The notes below the pieces were generated by a model. That model saw only the letters and a program-made list of their open reading frames with translations, was not told where the DNA came from and made no database searches. From assembly GCA_001872735.1 (NCBI GenBank), contig MNWT01000006.1, forward strand, positions 186,001 to 250,000: a stretch of 64,000 bases of DNA, in the 5' to 3' direction. The stretch comes from Verrucomicrobia bacterium CG1_02_43_26. GTDB lineage: Bacteria > Verrucomicrobiota > Verrucomicrobiia > Opitutales > CG1-02-43-26. Shown piece by piece: positions 16,745 through 25,530 of the stretch. A program made the position numbers and the translations under genes. The stretch's first letter is position 1. Every line of letters starts with the position of its first letter.

Positions 16745-17739
16745 AGCATAATTTGGATACCCAGTTGCTGGTTTGCTTTTTAGAAAAGCAGGGTGAGTTT
16801 ATTTCAGGAGGCGCCTTGGCAAAAAAATTTGATATTTCTCGCGTCAGTATATGGTCGCACTTGGAGAAATTGCGTAAGGAGGGTTTTGAATTCGATGCCG
16901 TTCAAAATCGTGGCTATAGCCTCGCATCCGTGCCTGATGTGCTTCAGGGTAGCCTTCTCAAGGCTTACCTCCAGCGGTGCGATTGCGCCATGCCTGTTTT
17001 TTTTCATGAGGTGGTTGATAGTACCAATACCGAGGCGGAGCGCCAAATTGCAGCAGGTTTAGATGTTCCTTTCGCGGTTGTCGCGAAAAAAATGACTGCT
17101 GGTAGGGGGCGATTAGGTCGCTCTTGGCAAAGTGATAATCCCGGTAGTCTCTACCTTACGTTCGGCTTTAAGCCAAGACTGGCACCGCAGGCCATGCAAT
17201 GCTTCTCCCTATGGATGGGGATTAATTTTTGTCGTTTCATAAAAAACTATACCGGCCTGGCTGTTTCTATAAAATGGCCAAATGATATTGTTATTCAGGG
17301 CAAGAAAATTGCGGGCATGCTCGCGGAGGCTCGTATAGACGCGGATTATACGCGTGATATGATTTTTGGTGTGGGTATAAATATTAATGGTCCTCTCGCT
17401 CGTTTTCCTAAGGAGCTGCAGGATAAAGCAACAACGCTTGAGGTTGAGTCTGGCCATCCTTTCCCGATCAATCATTTTGCCGCTCGTTTTATTCAATGTG
17501 GGTACCATGCCTATCAGGCGTTTGTTGAAAACCCAAACCCGCCGGAGTTATTCGATTTATGGAACGAATACGATTTCTTGCGTGGTAAAAGCGTCACCGC
17601 GACAACACGTACGGATGCGTTTTCTGGAACTGTATCCGGCATAGACGAAAATGGCCATTTGTTGCTGGATTTAGGCGATGGCTCGGTAAAGAAGCTGTCC
17701 GCGGCCGACGTCAGTTTATCTTCTTCTTATCAGGCATGA
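16741..17739 (+). CDS. birA: Bifunctional biotin-protein ligase / biotin operon repressor
   Basis: Attaches biotin to acetyl-CoA carboxylase carrier protein via biotinyl-AMP. Residues ~10-60 form a winged helix (GGALAKKFDISRVSIWSHLE), so this is the DNA-binding class of BirA. The ligase domain has DSTNTEA, GRGRLGRSW (biotinyl-AMP loop), KWPNDI and GVGININ; residues ~285-332 are the C-terminal SH3-like domain. ATG 16741 is chosen over an in-frame ATG 15 bases earlier because it makes an ATGA junction with nadC. The biotin operon at 48.7 kb carries an inverted repeat with the shape of a BirA operator, making this the likely repressor. Confidence 0.96.
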   Translation: MKHNLDTQLLVCFLEKQGEFISGGALAKKFDISRVSIWSHLEKLRKEGFEFDAVQNRGYSLASVPDVLQGSLLKAYLQRCDCAMPVFFHEVVDSTNTEAERQIAAGLDVPFAVVAKKMTAGRGRLGRSWQSDNPGSLYLTFGFKPRLAPQAMQCFSLWMGINFCRFIKNYTGLAVSIKWPNDIVIQGKKIAGMLAEARIDADYTRDMIFGVGININGPLARFPKELQDKATTLEVESGHPFPINHFAARFIQCGYHAYQAFVENPNPPELFDLWNEYDFLRGKSVTATTRTDAFSGTVSGIDENGHLLLDLGDGSVKKLSAADVSLSSSYQA

Positions 17740-18476
17740 AAATATTGTGTATCGATATCGGAAATACGAGCACTCAATTTGGTGTGTTGGAGGATGGAGT
17801 AGTTCTGTTTTCGGAACGCGTTAATACGCACGAAAATGCATTTTGCCATGCTATAGAAAACGCATTAGCACTCCCTTTCGAGGCAGTTGCTTATGCTTCA
17901 GTGGTGCCTCTAGTAAACGCGCAGCTGGAGCTTTCATTACAAAAAACAGGTCTCCTTCTCTTTCAATTGACGCATGAACAGTGTGTGGGGCTAACCATTA
18001 ATTACCCTCGACCGGAAGAAGTCGGGCAGGATAGGCTCGCAAGTTGCATCGGTGCTCAAAAATATTATGGCTCACCTACACTTGTGATTGACTTAGGTAC
18101 GGCCATCACGCTCGATTTTGTAACCGATGGAAATGTGTACACACCGGGCGCCATTGCTCCGGGTTTGTCTATCATGACGGATTATTTTAACGAAAAAACA
18201 GCTCTTCTTCCTCGTTTGTTTCCGCAGGATTTACTCTACGTCCCTGATTCCGTGACATCGACAGAGGATGCCATGGCCATCGGGTGCATGATCGGTTTTT
18301 CGGGTTTAATTAAAGCACTCATCGAACACGCACTTAAATCACAGCCTTCAGGCATGAAAGTTGTCGCAACGGGAGGTAGCCTTAAGGTTATCCCCAAGTC
18401 CTGGTCAATCGATATCGATTATGACCCTGACCTTACGCTTAAGGGTTTGGAAGAGGCTTATCTCAGGTTTTATTAA
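17736..18476 (+). CDS. coaX: Type III pantothenate kinase
   Basis: First step of coenzyme A synthesis, ATP + pantothenate to 4'-phosphopantothenate, in the type III (Bvg/CoaX) form. Seen: DIGNTSTQFGV (phosphate loop, residues ~6-16), YPRPEEVGQDRLA (pantothenate site), DLGTAITLDFV (P-loop 2) and GAIAPGLSI. 246 aa is normal. ATGA overlap with birA. CoaX after birA is a common pairing in many bacteria. Convergent with proA, nine bases between stops. Confidence 0.97.
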   Translation: MKILCIDIGNTSTQFGVLEDGVVLFSERVNTHENAFCHAIENALALPFEAVAYASVVPLVNAQLELSLQKTGLLLFQLTHEQCVGLTINYPRPEEVGQDRLASCIGAQKYYGSPTLVIDLGTAITLDFVTDGNVYTPGAIAPGLSIMTDYFNEKTALLPRLFPQDLLYVPDSVTSTEDAMAIGCMIGFSGLIKALIEHALKSQPSGMKVVATGGSLKVIPKSWSIDIDYDPDLTLKGLEEAYLRFY

Positions 18477-18485
18477 CAGGAGCAG

Positions 18486-19793
18486 TTACTCTCTGACTTG
18501 CCCGTTTCCACGTATAACATATTTATAAGTACACAAATCACGTATTCCCATGGGGCCGCGCGCGTGCAATTTATCGGTAGAGATGCCAATTTCGGCGCCA
18601 AACCCAAATTGATTACCATCAGTAAACCTTGTTGAGGCATTCCAGTAAACGGCCGCAGAATCCACGCTTTTGAGGAATTTTTGCGCCGCTTCTTCATCTT
18701 CTGTCACGATTGCGTCCGAATGCCCGCTGCCATAAGTATTAACGGCCCGAATGGCATCTTCGACTGAAGAGACTATTTTAACCGATAAAATTAAATCCAG
18801 ATACTCGGTGTGGAAGTCCATTTCTGTGGCTGGGTGCAATGGTATGTTGATGTCGTTGCAAAGAATAATGCCTTCGCAAACACCGTCTAGTCTAAGCTCA
18901 ACTCCTTTTTCGTGTAATGCTTGAGCAAGCCTGGGAAGCGCCTTGGGGGCAATGTTTTTATGGATAAATAAGTTTTCCGCGGCGTTGCACACGGCAGGGT
19001 TCTGGCATTTTGCGTTTATTAATATAGATTCTGCCATATCCAGATCCGCGTCTTTATCGATATAGATCGAGCAAACGCCTTTAGAGTGCTTGATAACGGG
19101 TATCTTGGATTCCTCTATAACAAATTCAATTAACGCTTCGCCGCCTCTGGGGATCACGCAGTCAATATAACGATTGAGTTTTAAAAGTGTCTTTATGGCT
19201 TCTCTATTTACGGTGGGTACCATTTGCACGGCGCCTTCAGGGAGGCCGCTTGATTCAATGGCTTCTTCGACCGCTTTGGCTAAAATTTTATTCGTATTAA
19301 AGGCTTCACGGCCACCGCGTAGAATCACGGCATTCCCTGCTTTTACGCAAAGTGCGGCACAATCAATCGTAACATTTGGCCTGGATTCATAAATCACGGC
19401 AACCACGCCGATCGGTACGCGTACCTTTTGTATGGCTAGTTGATTGGGTCGTTTAATCAGTTCTAAAATTTCACCTACAGGATCCTTGAGCGCACGTATG
19501 TCTTTTACGCCATCAATTATCGCGTCAATTTTGGCATCGTCGAGTGCTAGTCGGGATACCATTTGTTTACCAATCGCCAGGGATTCGCCCATTTCTACGT
19601 CTTTTGCATTGGCTTCAAGAATGGCACTTCGGTTTTTTTCTAACGCGTCCGCAAGTTGTTCCAGGAAATCATTTTTGTTGGCATCGCTTATAGTAGCCAA
19701 TGCCAATGAAGCTGCTTTAGCTTTTTTGGCTAGCTGCTCCATTTGCTTCACCAGGTCGGTCTCTTTGCTCATATAGTTTTCTAGAACCTTCAT
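18486..19793 (-). CDS. proA: Gamma-glutamyl phosphate reductase
   Basis: Second step of proline synthesis: gamma-glutamyl phosphate + NADPH to glutamate semialdehyde. An aldehyde-dehydrogenase fold with VPIGVVAVIYESRPNVTID, AVILRGGREAFNTN, the catalytic Cys in NPAVCNAAENLFIH, and the C-terminal signature HTEYLDLILSVKIV plus VYWNASTRFTDG. 435 aa fits. ATG 19793 is preceded by AAAGGA; an in-frame Met seven codons later lacks it. proB is not in the window. Confidence 0.97.
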   Translation of the reverse strand: MKVLENYMSKETDLVKQMEQLAKKAKAASLALATISDANKNDFLEQLADALEKNRSAILEANAKDVEMGESLAIGKQMVSRLALDDAKIDAIIDGVKDIRALKDPVGEILELIKRPNQLAIQKVRVPIGVVAVIYESRPNVTIDCAALCVKAGNAVILRGGREAFNTNKILAKAVEEAIESSGLPEGAVQMVPTVNREAIKTLLKLNRYIDCVIPRGGEALIEFVIEESKIPVIKHSKGVCSIYIDKDADLDMAESILINAKCQNPAVCNAAENLFIHKNIAPKALPRLAQALHEKGVELRLDGVCEGIILCNDINIPLHPATEMDFHTEYLDLILSVKIVSSVEDAIRAVNTYGSGHSDAIVTEDEEAAQKFLKSVDSAAVYWNASTRFTDGNQFGFGAEIGISTDKLHARGPMGIRDLCTYKYVIRGNGQVRE

Positions 19794-19941
19794 ATTGTTC
19801 CTTTAGAAGAAATTTAAGTCCGTTGATTTCATCGCAAGACAAATATTGGGTAGGCTGTTCCCTTGTCTCTCAACGGTCTCAAATAACCCCCAAAAGGTCA
19901 ACTTCTTTCAAGTGAATACCGCAATGGGCTCAATATGAGCC

Positions 19942-20547
19942 TTAAGCTTCTAACTGTTTTGCGATTTGTGCCAACAGGTCGTCATGATCATACGCCACCG
20001 GCAAATTGGGCTTTTCTTGTAATAAGCTGTCCGGGGGGCAATAGAGGATGCCGTGATCCGCGCTTTCTAGCATGGTGATGTCGTTATATGAATCTCCTGC
20101 CGCAATCACGCGATAATTTAGCTTTTGAAAGGCGTGAACGGCCTTTCTCTTTTGATCTTCCAGGCGGAAGCAATAATTCTCAATCCGGCCTGTCCCGTCA
20201 ATCTGCAAGCTGTGGCAAAAAATAGTTGGCCAATCCAATTTCTTGAGTAATGGTTGCACAAACTGCTCATAGGTATCGGATAAAATGATCACTTGCGTCA
20301 TCGAACGCAATTTATCTAAAAACTCTCGTGCACCTTCCAAGGGTTCCATTTCTTCCACAACATCTTGGAATAGTTGTATGGTAATACCATGCTTGTCCAT
20401 CAGTTTTAAGCGCGCGCTCATCAGGGTATCGTAATTCGGTTCGTCACGGGTAGTTTTGCGGAAACCTTCTTCGCCGGTTTTATCGGCAACTACTTTCCAT
20501 ATCTCAGGGATCAATACTCCTTCAAAATCTAGGCAAACAATATTCAT
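19942..20547 (-). CDS. thrH: ThrH-type HAD phosphatase (phosphoserine phosphatase / homoserine phosphotransferase)
   Basis: HAD-superfamily enzyme of ~200 aa. Motif I is LDFEGVLIPEIW (nucleophile Asp), motif II VIILSDTYEQF, motif III Lys near KRKAV, and motif IV AAGDSYNDITML. The FEGVLIPEIW version and overall length match ThrH of Pseudomonas, which dephosphorylates phosphoserine and can pass the phosphate to homoserine. Its ATG overlaps the stop of the upstream redoxin gene (ATGA), so they are co-translated. A short hairpin (GGCTCA-ATA-TGAGCC, 19927-19941) follows the stop without a T-run. Confidence 0.88.
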   Translation of the reverse strand: MNIVCLDFEGVLIPEIWKVVADKTGEEGFRKTTRDEPNYDTLMSARLKLMDKHGITIQLFQDVVEEMEPLEGAREFLDKLRSMTQVIILSDTYEQFVQPLLKKLDWPTIFCHSLQIDGTGRIENYCFRLEDQKRKAVHAFQKLNYRVIAAGDSYNDITMLESADHGILYCPPDSLLQEKPNLPVAYDHDDLLAQIAKQLEA

Positions 20548-21164
20548 TCTTCTGTTTTGTTGTACTTAATGTTGCAACCATAAGGTCTGGTTTCCGGTAT
20601 AGCAACCGATTTTTTACGAATGGCTTTTTCAATAGCGGCTTTAATATAATTACGTCCCTTCCCCACTTCTTTGGGGTCTGTGGTTAATTTGTCATCAACC
20701 GCTCCTTTGTAAATGACTTTCCCGTCTTCGTTAATAATGAAAATCGTTGGTGTCACCGTGGCACCGTACGATTCCCCTACTTTACCGTCCGTATCGAATA
20801 AATAGGCGCTCGGCGAGGCATGGTTTGCGATCAGATAATCGTTTGCTTCTTTATTAGCTAAATACCCTCGTTTCCCCGGCGCGTTTGAATTGATCATATA
20901 CCAGGCAATTTTGCTTTTCGTATACTTTTCTTGAAGCTCTTGCAGCACGCCTTTCTTGTAAAATTTGCTTACGTACGCACAGAGCGGATCATGCCACTCG
21001 AGTATAACAATCTGCCCTTTGTTGTCCGATAATGTTTTGACTGAGCCTTGTGCGTCTAGTAACGAAAAATCGGGCGCGTCATCTCCAATCGCAACTTCAG
21101 CGTGTAGGCCCATTACGGAGGCCAATATTAGAATGTTTAATAGGATCGTTTTTATTATACTCAC
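20544..21164 (-). CDS. Exported redoxin-domain (AhpC/TSA-like) protein
   Basis: N-terminal signal sequence (residues 1-~22, SIIKTILLNILILASVMG-LHA) followed by a thioredoxin-fold redoxin domain: GDDAPDFSLLDAQGSVKTLSD, IVILEWHDPLCAYVSKFYKK, TPTIFIINEDGKVIYKGAVDD. The position usually holding a CxxC or peroxidatic Cys carries a single Cys in DPLCAYV, so it resembles the one-Cys PRX-like/TlpA-related group rather than a disulphide reductase. Start codon is GTG. It heads a minus-strand group with thrH and follows aroQ by 11 bases. Redox role in the periplasm is inferred. Confidence 0.85.
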   Translation of the reverse strand: MSIIKTILLNILILASVMGLHAEVAIGDDAPDFSLLDAQGSVKTLSDNKGQIVILEWHDPLCAYVSKFYKKGVLQELQEKYTKSKIAWYMINSNAPGKRGYLANKEANDYLIANHASPSAYLFDTDGKVGESYGATVTPTIFIINEDGKVIYKGAVDDKLTTDPKEVGKGRNYIKAAIEKAIRKKSVAIPETRPYGCNIKYNKTEE

Positions 21165-21175
21165 TAATATTTTAA

Positions 21176-21613
21176 TTAATAATTTTGCGCTAGATAGGTC
21201 ATTCCCATCACGTACCCCTCGAATCCCAGTCCGGTAATAACTCCAACGGAAACGCCCGCGGTATACGAATGTTGGCGAAAGCGCTCTCGCGCATAAATGT
21301 TAGAGATATGTACTTCTATAAATTTCAACCCACTGCCCGCAATCGCGTCTCTTAAAGCGATACTAGTGTGCGTATAAGCTCCCGGGTTAAACACAACGCC
21401 GGTTACCTTTCCGCGCCAATGTTCTATTTTGTCGATTAACTCGCCTTCAATATTCGATTGATAACACTCAACTTCAAAGCCCAGGGGCTTGGCGGCCTCA
21501 CGAATTTCATTTTCAAGATCCGCAAGCGTTTTGCTGCCGTAAATAGCGGGCTCTCTCTGTCCTAATGCCCCCAGATTCGGGCCGTTTAATATTCCTATTT
21601 TTTTTGTTTTCAT
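21176..21613 (-). CDS. aroQ: 3-dehydroquinate dehydratase, type II
   Basis: Shikimate pathway: 3-dehydroquinate to 3-dehydroshikimate. Small dodecameric type II enzyme (145 aa, normal). Start motif LNGPNLGALGQREPAIYG with the active-site Arg and Tyr, YQSNIEGELIDKI, FNPGAYTHTSIALRDAI and EVHISNIYARERFRQHS with the catalytic His. Five bases separate it from the upstream nif3 gene; one operon with nif3, the redoxin and thrH is likely. Confidence 0.97.
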   Translation of the reverse strand: MKTKKIGILNGPNLGALGQREPAIYGSKTLADLENEIREAAKPLGFEVECYQSNIEGELIDKIEHWRGKVTGVVFNPGAYTHTSIALRDAIAGSGLKFIEVHISNIYARERFRQHSYTAGVSVGVITGLGFEGYVMGMTYLAQNY

Positions 21614-21618
21614 GATTT

Positions 21619-22374
21619 TTATAGGGGGCAGTCGGTTGCTATAAACTCCCAGGGTAACCCAAATTTATTAGCCACTTCTTCTGCCAGGCGACACACCCCA
21701 AACACTTCTGTGTGATAATGTCCGCAGGGGTATAAATTAAGCCCGAGTTCCTGCGCCACCGTAAATTGGTGTTGTCTTAATTCTCCCGTAATAAAGGTGT
21801 CTACGCCATGTTTTAATAGCTGGTCGACAGAAAGATCCCCACTGCCGGAACATATCCCGATGCGTTTGATGTTATCCGATCCGCATTCGATTTTTTTAAC
21901 CGTGTCGGGAAACAGTATTTCCAATTTCGCCACTAACGCTTTTCGAGAGGTCACGCCTTCGGCGATTACCCCAATCATATTGCCTTCGTACTCCAAAAAC
22001 CAGTCAACGATGTTGAGCCCCAATTTTTCCGCAATCGTTACGTTGTTACCGATTTCTCGATGGCAGTCCAGGGGTAAGTGGCTTCCATAAACGGCCAGAT
22101 TTCCTTCCATGATCGTTTTGTACTTCTGGTACAGGGGGCCGGTTATCGGTTTATTATCCCGCCAGAATAATCCATGGTGCGTGATCAAAAAATCAATTCC
22201 TTTCGCAATTGCTTCTTGGCAGGGGCCATAGCCGGCATCCACCGCAGCGCCTATTTTACTTACTTTCCCGTTATTTTCAAATTGTAGCCCGTTAAAGGAG
22301 CCGGAAAAATCTTTTACTTCGTTGCGTCTAACGCGTTCATCGCAATACGCGACTATTTTTTTTAAATCAACCAT
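21619..22374 (-). CDS. Nif3-like dinuclear metal center protein (DUF34)
   Basis: 251 aa. Metal ligands visible as FLITHHGLFW, GSHLPLDCH and the late ITGELRQHQFTVA plus YPCGHYHTEVFGV; FNGLQFEN near the N-terminus is the family opening. The biochemical role of the Nif3/YbgI family is unsettled (GTP cyclohydrolase FolE2-like and metal-insertion roles have been proposed). First gene of the minus-strand aroQ group; divergent from the 615-aa secreted protein with only 43 bases between starts. Confidence 0.93.
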   Translation of the reverse strand: MVDLKKIVAYCDERVRRNEVKDFSGSFNGLQFENNGKVSKIGAAVDAGYGPCQEAIAKGIDFLITHHGLFWRDNKPITGPLYQKYKTIMEGNLAVYGSHLPLDCHREIGNNVTIAEKLGLNIVDWFLEYEGNMIGVIAEGVTSRKALVAKLEILFPDTVKKIECGSDNIKRIGICSGSGDLSVDQLLKHGVDTFITGELRQHQFTVAQELGLNLYPCGHYHTEVFGVCRLAEEVANKFGLPWEFIATDCPL

Positions 22375-22417
22375 TTGGATTGTCTTCTTATTTTTTGTAA
22401 ATTAAATTTTTATTATC

Positions 22418-24265
22418 ATGAAGTTAATCCCCTATCTTAAAAAAACCGCCCTCTGTTTGTCTACGTTTTTAATCACCGCTATCCCCGGAGCCTTATTGGC
22501 ACAGGATACTGCGGCAACGAGTCCGCTACCAAAGATGACGGGTAATTTGTTTGGAGATATCTCCGCCACGGATACTGCGGCAACGAGTCCGGTACCAAAG
22601 ATGACTGCCACTAAAATGGCGGCATCATCCGCTTTGGCCACTTCTGCCGAGCCCTATGGCTACATCCGCCTAAAACCTTTACAGACTTCTTTAACACGAG
22701 CCATGTCCATGATACGGCAGATCTACCCTGCCCAGCAACAGGAAATGGTCGAAATCATTCCTATGATCTTTTTCGGTTTTCTTGGTTACCCCGAGTTTCC
22801 TAACCTTTCCTCGGATACCAATCTCACGCTCTTCTTTTTTGAAGATGAGAATGTTCCTAACTTAGATGAAAACCCAAGTACCCAGCATATCTTATTTTTA
22901 GTCAAAATCGGCAAAAGCGCGGGCGAAATTAAGCAAAAGCTCGATGACATGGATTTCTACTACGTCCAACACAACGACTGGTTGCTCATCTCCGCCGATA
23001 AGCCTTTTATTGATTCCGCTTTTGATTTCGAGGCTCTGATTGCCATTAACCAAGCCCCTTTAGCGACTGATCTAGATGGCCATTTCTTTGTTCAAAAAAC
23101 ATCCCCTCTCATGGCTCCCGATGCTCAAAGCAAGCCTTCTATGATTGTTTCTGAGGACATGAAGGGTAAACCGTTCTATGCCTTGTTGGCGAGCATCTAC
23201 GATCCTCTCGATGATAATATTGATGAATTTTCTTTCGCCTTAGACTTTGCACCAGAGGCACTTATGTTCTCTTCTTCTCTCAAGGCTATGCCGGGTAGTC
23301 CCGAAGCTGCCCTTTTCTCGCAAAAAACAGGTATGCCTTTCCCGGTTGCGCGTTACTTTACCGATGATCACTCTTGCGTCTTCGCCGGCCAATTTGATCC
23401 CAGCGCCGTTGTTACTTATGCAGACTACTTGTTCGCAAGATTCGAAAAAATTGATAACGCGGACTTCCAAACTTTCCTCGCTGCCTACAAACCGCTTTTC
23501 TATCGTTTTGTTTCATCCGCTCAAGGGCCTTTTGCTGGCTCGGTGGAAAACATGGATAGCGAATCCGGTGCCGTTGTCGCACTCAGTGGTTCCTACAATG
23601 ATGCTGTATTCCTCGATACGTTCTCTCAAATGAAGGAAAACGTGGTACCCAATTTTAACAAGGCATTCGGTTCCCATATCAAGTTTGATTATACCCCTAA
23701 TATCAGCGCTTTTTATGATATTCCCGTCCACTACGCAGTGGTCACCGAACAAGAAACAAATGATGCTGGGCAAATGAGCACTCTTTTTGAAAGACGTCGC
23801 TACATAGCCTCCATAGATGGGGATGCCCTTATTGCTAACGACCTCGAGCCTATTCATAACTTGATCGAGGATATGCGGGTTAACTTCGTGGCTCCCAATA
23901 ACTTAATGGCTGTCTTTACGCCTAAAAATGGTGTCCTGGCTCATTACCAAATCAATAGTAATATTTTGATCGATACCATTCGCAACAATAGTGAGGAGGT
24001 CACTGCTCCCGCCAATCAGTCGCCAAAGGACATCGAAAAAATGCCGCCAATCGAGGGTGTCGTCATCACAGCTAACAATACGCTAACGATTAAAACGCAA
24101 TGCCCGGTAAAGAGTCTTGCTGCCATTTACAAGGCGTTCGACGAGGTCTATAATGAAGAAATGGAAGCGCTCAACGAGGATGACAGTTTTGAAGGAGAAG
24201 AGGTTATGATTGAAGCGGAAACAACGCAGCAAACCGCTACTGCCCCAACTGCTCCCGCTAGATAG
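22418..24265 (+). CDS. Secreted protein of unknown function with N-terminal repeat (615 aa)
   Basis: A signal peptide (residues 1-~28, cleavage near LLAQD) precedes an Ala/Thr/Ser/Pro-rich linker in which DTAATSPLPKMT is repeated after 22 residues. The rest is a long mixed domain: residues ~75-330 and ~330-560 each contain similar runs such as GYIRLKPLQTSL and HFFVQKTSPLM, suggesting two related halves. The C-terminus is acidic, ending EAETTQQTATAPTAPAR. No lipobox or late membrane helix. No recognised family. Periplasmic or extracellular location inferred. Own terminator downstream. Confidence 0.75.
   Translation: MKLIPYLKKTALCLSTFLITAIPGALLAQDTAATSPLPKMTGNLFGDISATDTAATSPVPKMTATKMAASSALATSAEPYGYIRLKPLQTSLTRAMSMIRQIYPAQQQEMVEIIPMIFFGFLGYPEFPNLSSDTNLTLFFFEDENVPNLDENPSTQHILFLVKIGKSAGEIKQKLDDMDFYYVQHNDWLLISADKPFIDSAFDFEALIAINQAPLATDLDGHFFVQKTSPLMAPDAQSKPSMIVSEDMKGKPFYALLASIYDPLDDNIDEFSFALDFAPEALMFSSSLKAMPGSPEAALFSQKTGMPFPVARYFTDDHSCVFAGQFDPSAVVTYADYLFARFEKIDNADFQTFLAAYKPLFYRFVSSAQGPFAGSVENMDSESGAVVALSGSYNDAVFLDTFSQMKENVVPNFNKAFGSHIKFDYTPNISAFYDIPVHYAVVTEQETNDAGQMSTLFERRRYIASIDGDALIANDLEPIHNLIEDMRVNFVAPNNLMAVFTPKNGVLAHYQINSNILIDTIRNNSEEVTAPANQSPKDIEKMPPIEGVVITANNTLTIKTQCPVKSLAAIYKAFDEVYNEEMEALNEDDSFEGEEVMIEAETTQQTATAPTAPAR
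22505..22605 (+). repeat. Tandem 35-bp repeat with 66-bp period inside the 615-aa gene
   Basis: Copies at 22505-22539 and 22571-22605 differ at one base (GAGTCCGCTACC versus GAGTCCGGTACC). The in-frame 22-residue period lies just after the signal peptide. It points to a recent duplication or slippage. Confidence 0.9.
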
Positions 24266-24289
24266 GTTTTAATTCAGCTCTTTGCACGC

Positions 24290-24319
24290 AAGGAAAGGGT
24301 ATCACGCTCTTTCCTTTTT
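24290..24319 (+). terminator. Intrinsic terminator after the 615-aa gene
   Basis: AAGGAAAG (24290-24297) pairs with CTTTCCTT (24309-24316), followed by further T residues. Confidence 0.75.
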
Positions 24320-24441
24320 CATTTGCTGACGGATCAGTGAATTGCTGCCTTCAAAGATAGAAAAATTAACCTTTTTAACATTAAATTTGGCCTCAAATTT
24401 GATATCTGTTATAAATCGTGCTAAATTAAATAACATAGGTA

Positions 24442-24948
24442 ATGAACGTTCTCCCTGATACTGTGAATTCAGAATACAGCCCAGATACGCCGGATTTGCT
24501 CGGCGAATTTTATTCCGTTGTGTCCAAATGGCCGCGTCCTTCTTGGGATCAATACTTTATGGCCACTGCGATGCTTATTGCGTCCCGATCCGCTTGTGAT
24601 CGTCTTCACGTGGGTTGCATCCTCGTTTCAGAGGGGGATCATAAAAACCGCATTATCGCAGCTGGTTACAATGGCTTTCTGCCTGGTGCACCCCATAATT
24701 CCGTTGTCAGAGATGGGCATGAGCTCGCTACTGTCCACGCAGAGCAAAATGCGATCACGGATGCCGCTCGTAGAGGTGTTACTGTGCAGAATTCCCAGGC
24801 TTACCTCACGCATTACCCTTGTGTCCATTGTTCCAAAATGCTCATCGCAGCTGGCGTAAAAACAATTAAATATCACTTTGATTACAAAAATGACCCCTTG
24901 GTCCAACAATTGCTTAACGATTCTCGTGTTCCGATCACCCAACTCTAA
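24442..24948 (+). CDS. dCMP deaminase (ComEB family)
   Basis: Deaminates dCMP to dUMP for thymidylate synthesis. Zinc-site motifs: VHAEQNAITDAARRG (His ligand and catalytic Glu) and HYPCVHCSKMLIAAG (two Cys ligands). The N-terminal RPSWDQYFMATAMLIASRSAC is the family opening; CDRLHVGCILV follows. 168 aa is normal. yqgE begins 16 bases downstream, so the two are probably cotranscribed. Together with the dUTPase-like gene at 7.1 kb it would feed the dUMP pool. Confidence 0.93.
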   Translation: MNVLPDTVNSEYSPDTPDLLGEFYSVVSKWPRPSWDQYFMATAMLIASRSACDRLHVGCILVSEGDHKNRIIAAGYNGFLPGAPHNSVVRDGHELATVHAEQNAITDAARRGVTVQNSQAYLTHYPCVHCSKMLIAAGVKTIKYHFDYKNDPLVQQLLNDSRVPITQL

Positions 24949-24964
24949 CTAGAAAGGCCCCTTC

Positions 24965-25528
24965 ATGGACTCATCATTCGACTTCTTTCCAGATCTAGCA
25001 GGCTCGCTCCTGATCGCCCACCCCGGCCTCCATGATCCTCAGTTTAAGAAGTCCGTAGTCCTCCTGTCCGCATATAACCCCGGTGCCGGTGGCCTGGGGG
25101 TCGTTATCAACCGCCCGCTCCACCTCACGCTTGAGGAATATAGTAACTCCTTTTCGCACAGCCCATTGGCTCAAGTCCCCATTTACGAGGGCGGTCCCGT
25201 AGGATCAGATCAGATCATTTTGACCGCATGGCAATGGTTTAACGAGGAAAAGGTCTTTAAGCTCTATTTCGGTATCCCCGAGGCAAAGGCCGTCAAACTT
25301 CTTAAATCGGATCCCAGTATCGAAATTCGAGCCTTCTTAGGCTACTCCGGTTGGACTGATGGCCAGCTCGAATTTGAACTCCAGCACCATAACTGGTTTC
25401 TCTCTTCCATTAGCGGCTTGCATGTGCCTTGCGATGAAAAACACCCGCTTTGGAGAGAGATTATCGGCCAAATTCATCCCGAGCTGCTCTTCTTGGCAGA
25501 CGCTCCCGAAAATCCTTCCGTTAACTGA
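24965..25528 (+). CDS. yqgE: YqgE/AlgH family protein
   Basis: DUF179 protein of 187 aa (normal). Signatures: DLAGSLLIAHPGLHDPQFKK, GGLGVVINRPL, YEGGPVGSDQIILTAW and FLGYSGWTDGQLEFEL. Function is uncertain; family members influence transcription of some genes in Pseudomonas (AlgH). A Shine-Dalgarno-like AAAGG precedes the ATG. It follows the deaminase gene closely and is convergent with the hybrid kinase gene, two bases apart. Confidence 0.95.
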   Translation: MDSSFDFFPDLAGSLLIAHPGLHDPQFKKSVVLLSAYNPGAGGLGVVINRPLHLTLEEYSNSFSHSPLAQVPIYEGGPVGSDQIILTAWQWFNEEKVFKLYFGIPEAKAVKLLKSDPSIEIRAFLGYSGWTDGQLEFELQHHNWFLSSISGLHVPCDEKHPLWREIIGQIHPELLFLADAPENPSVN

Positions 25529-25530
25529 TT

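Noticed and set aside
19927..19941. Terminator after thrH
   Set aside because: Six-bp stem with no following T-run.
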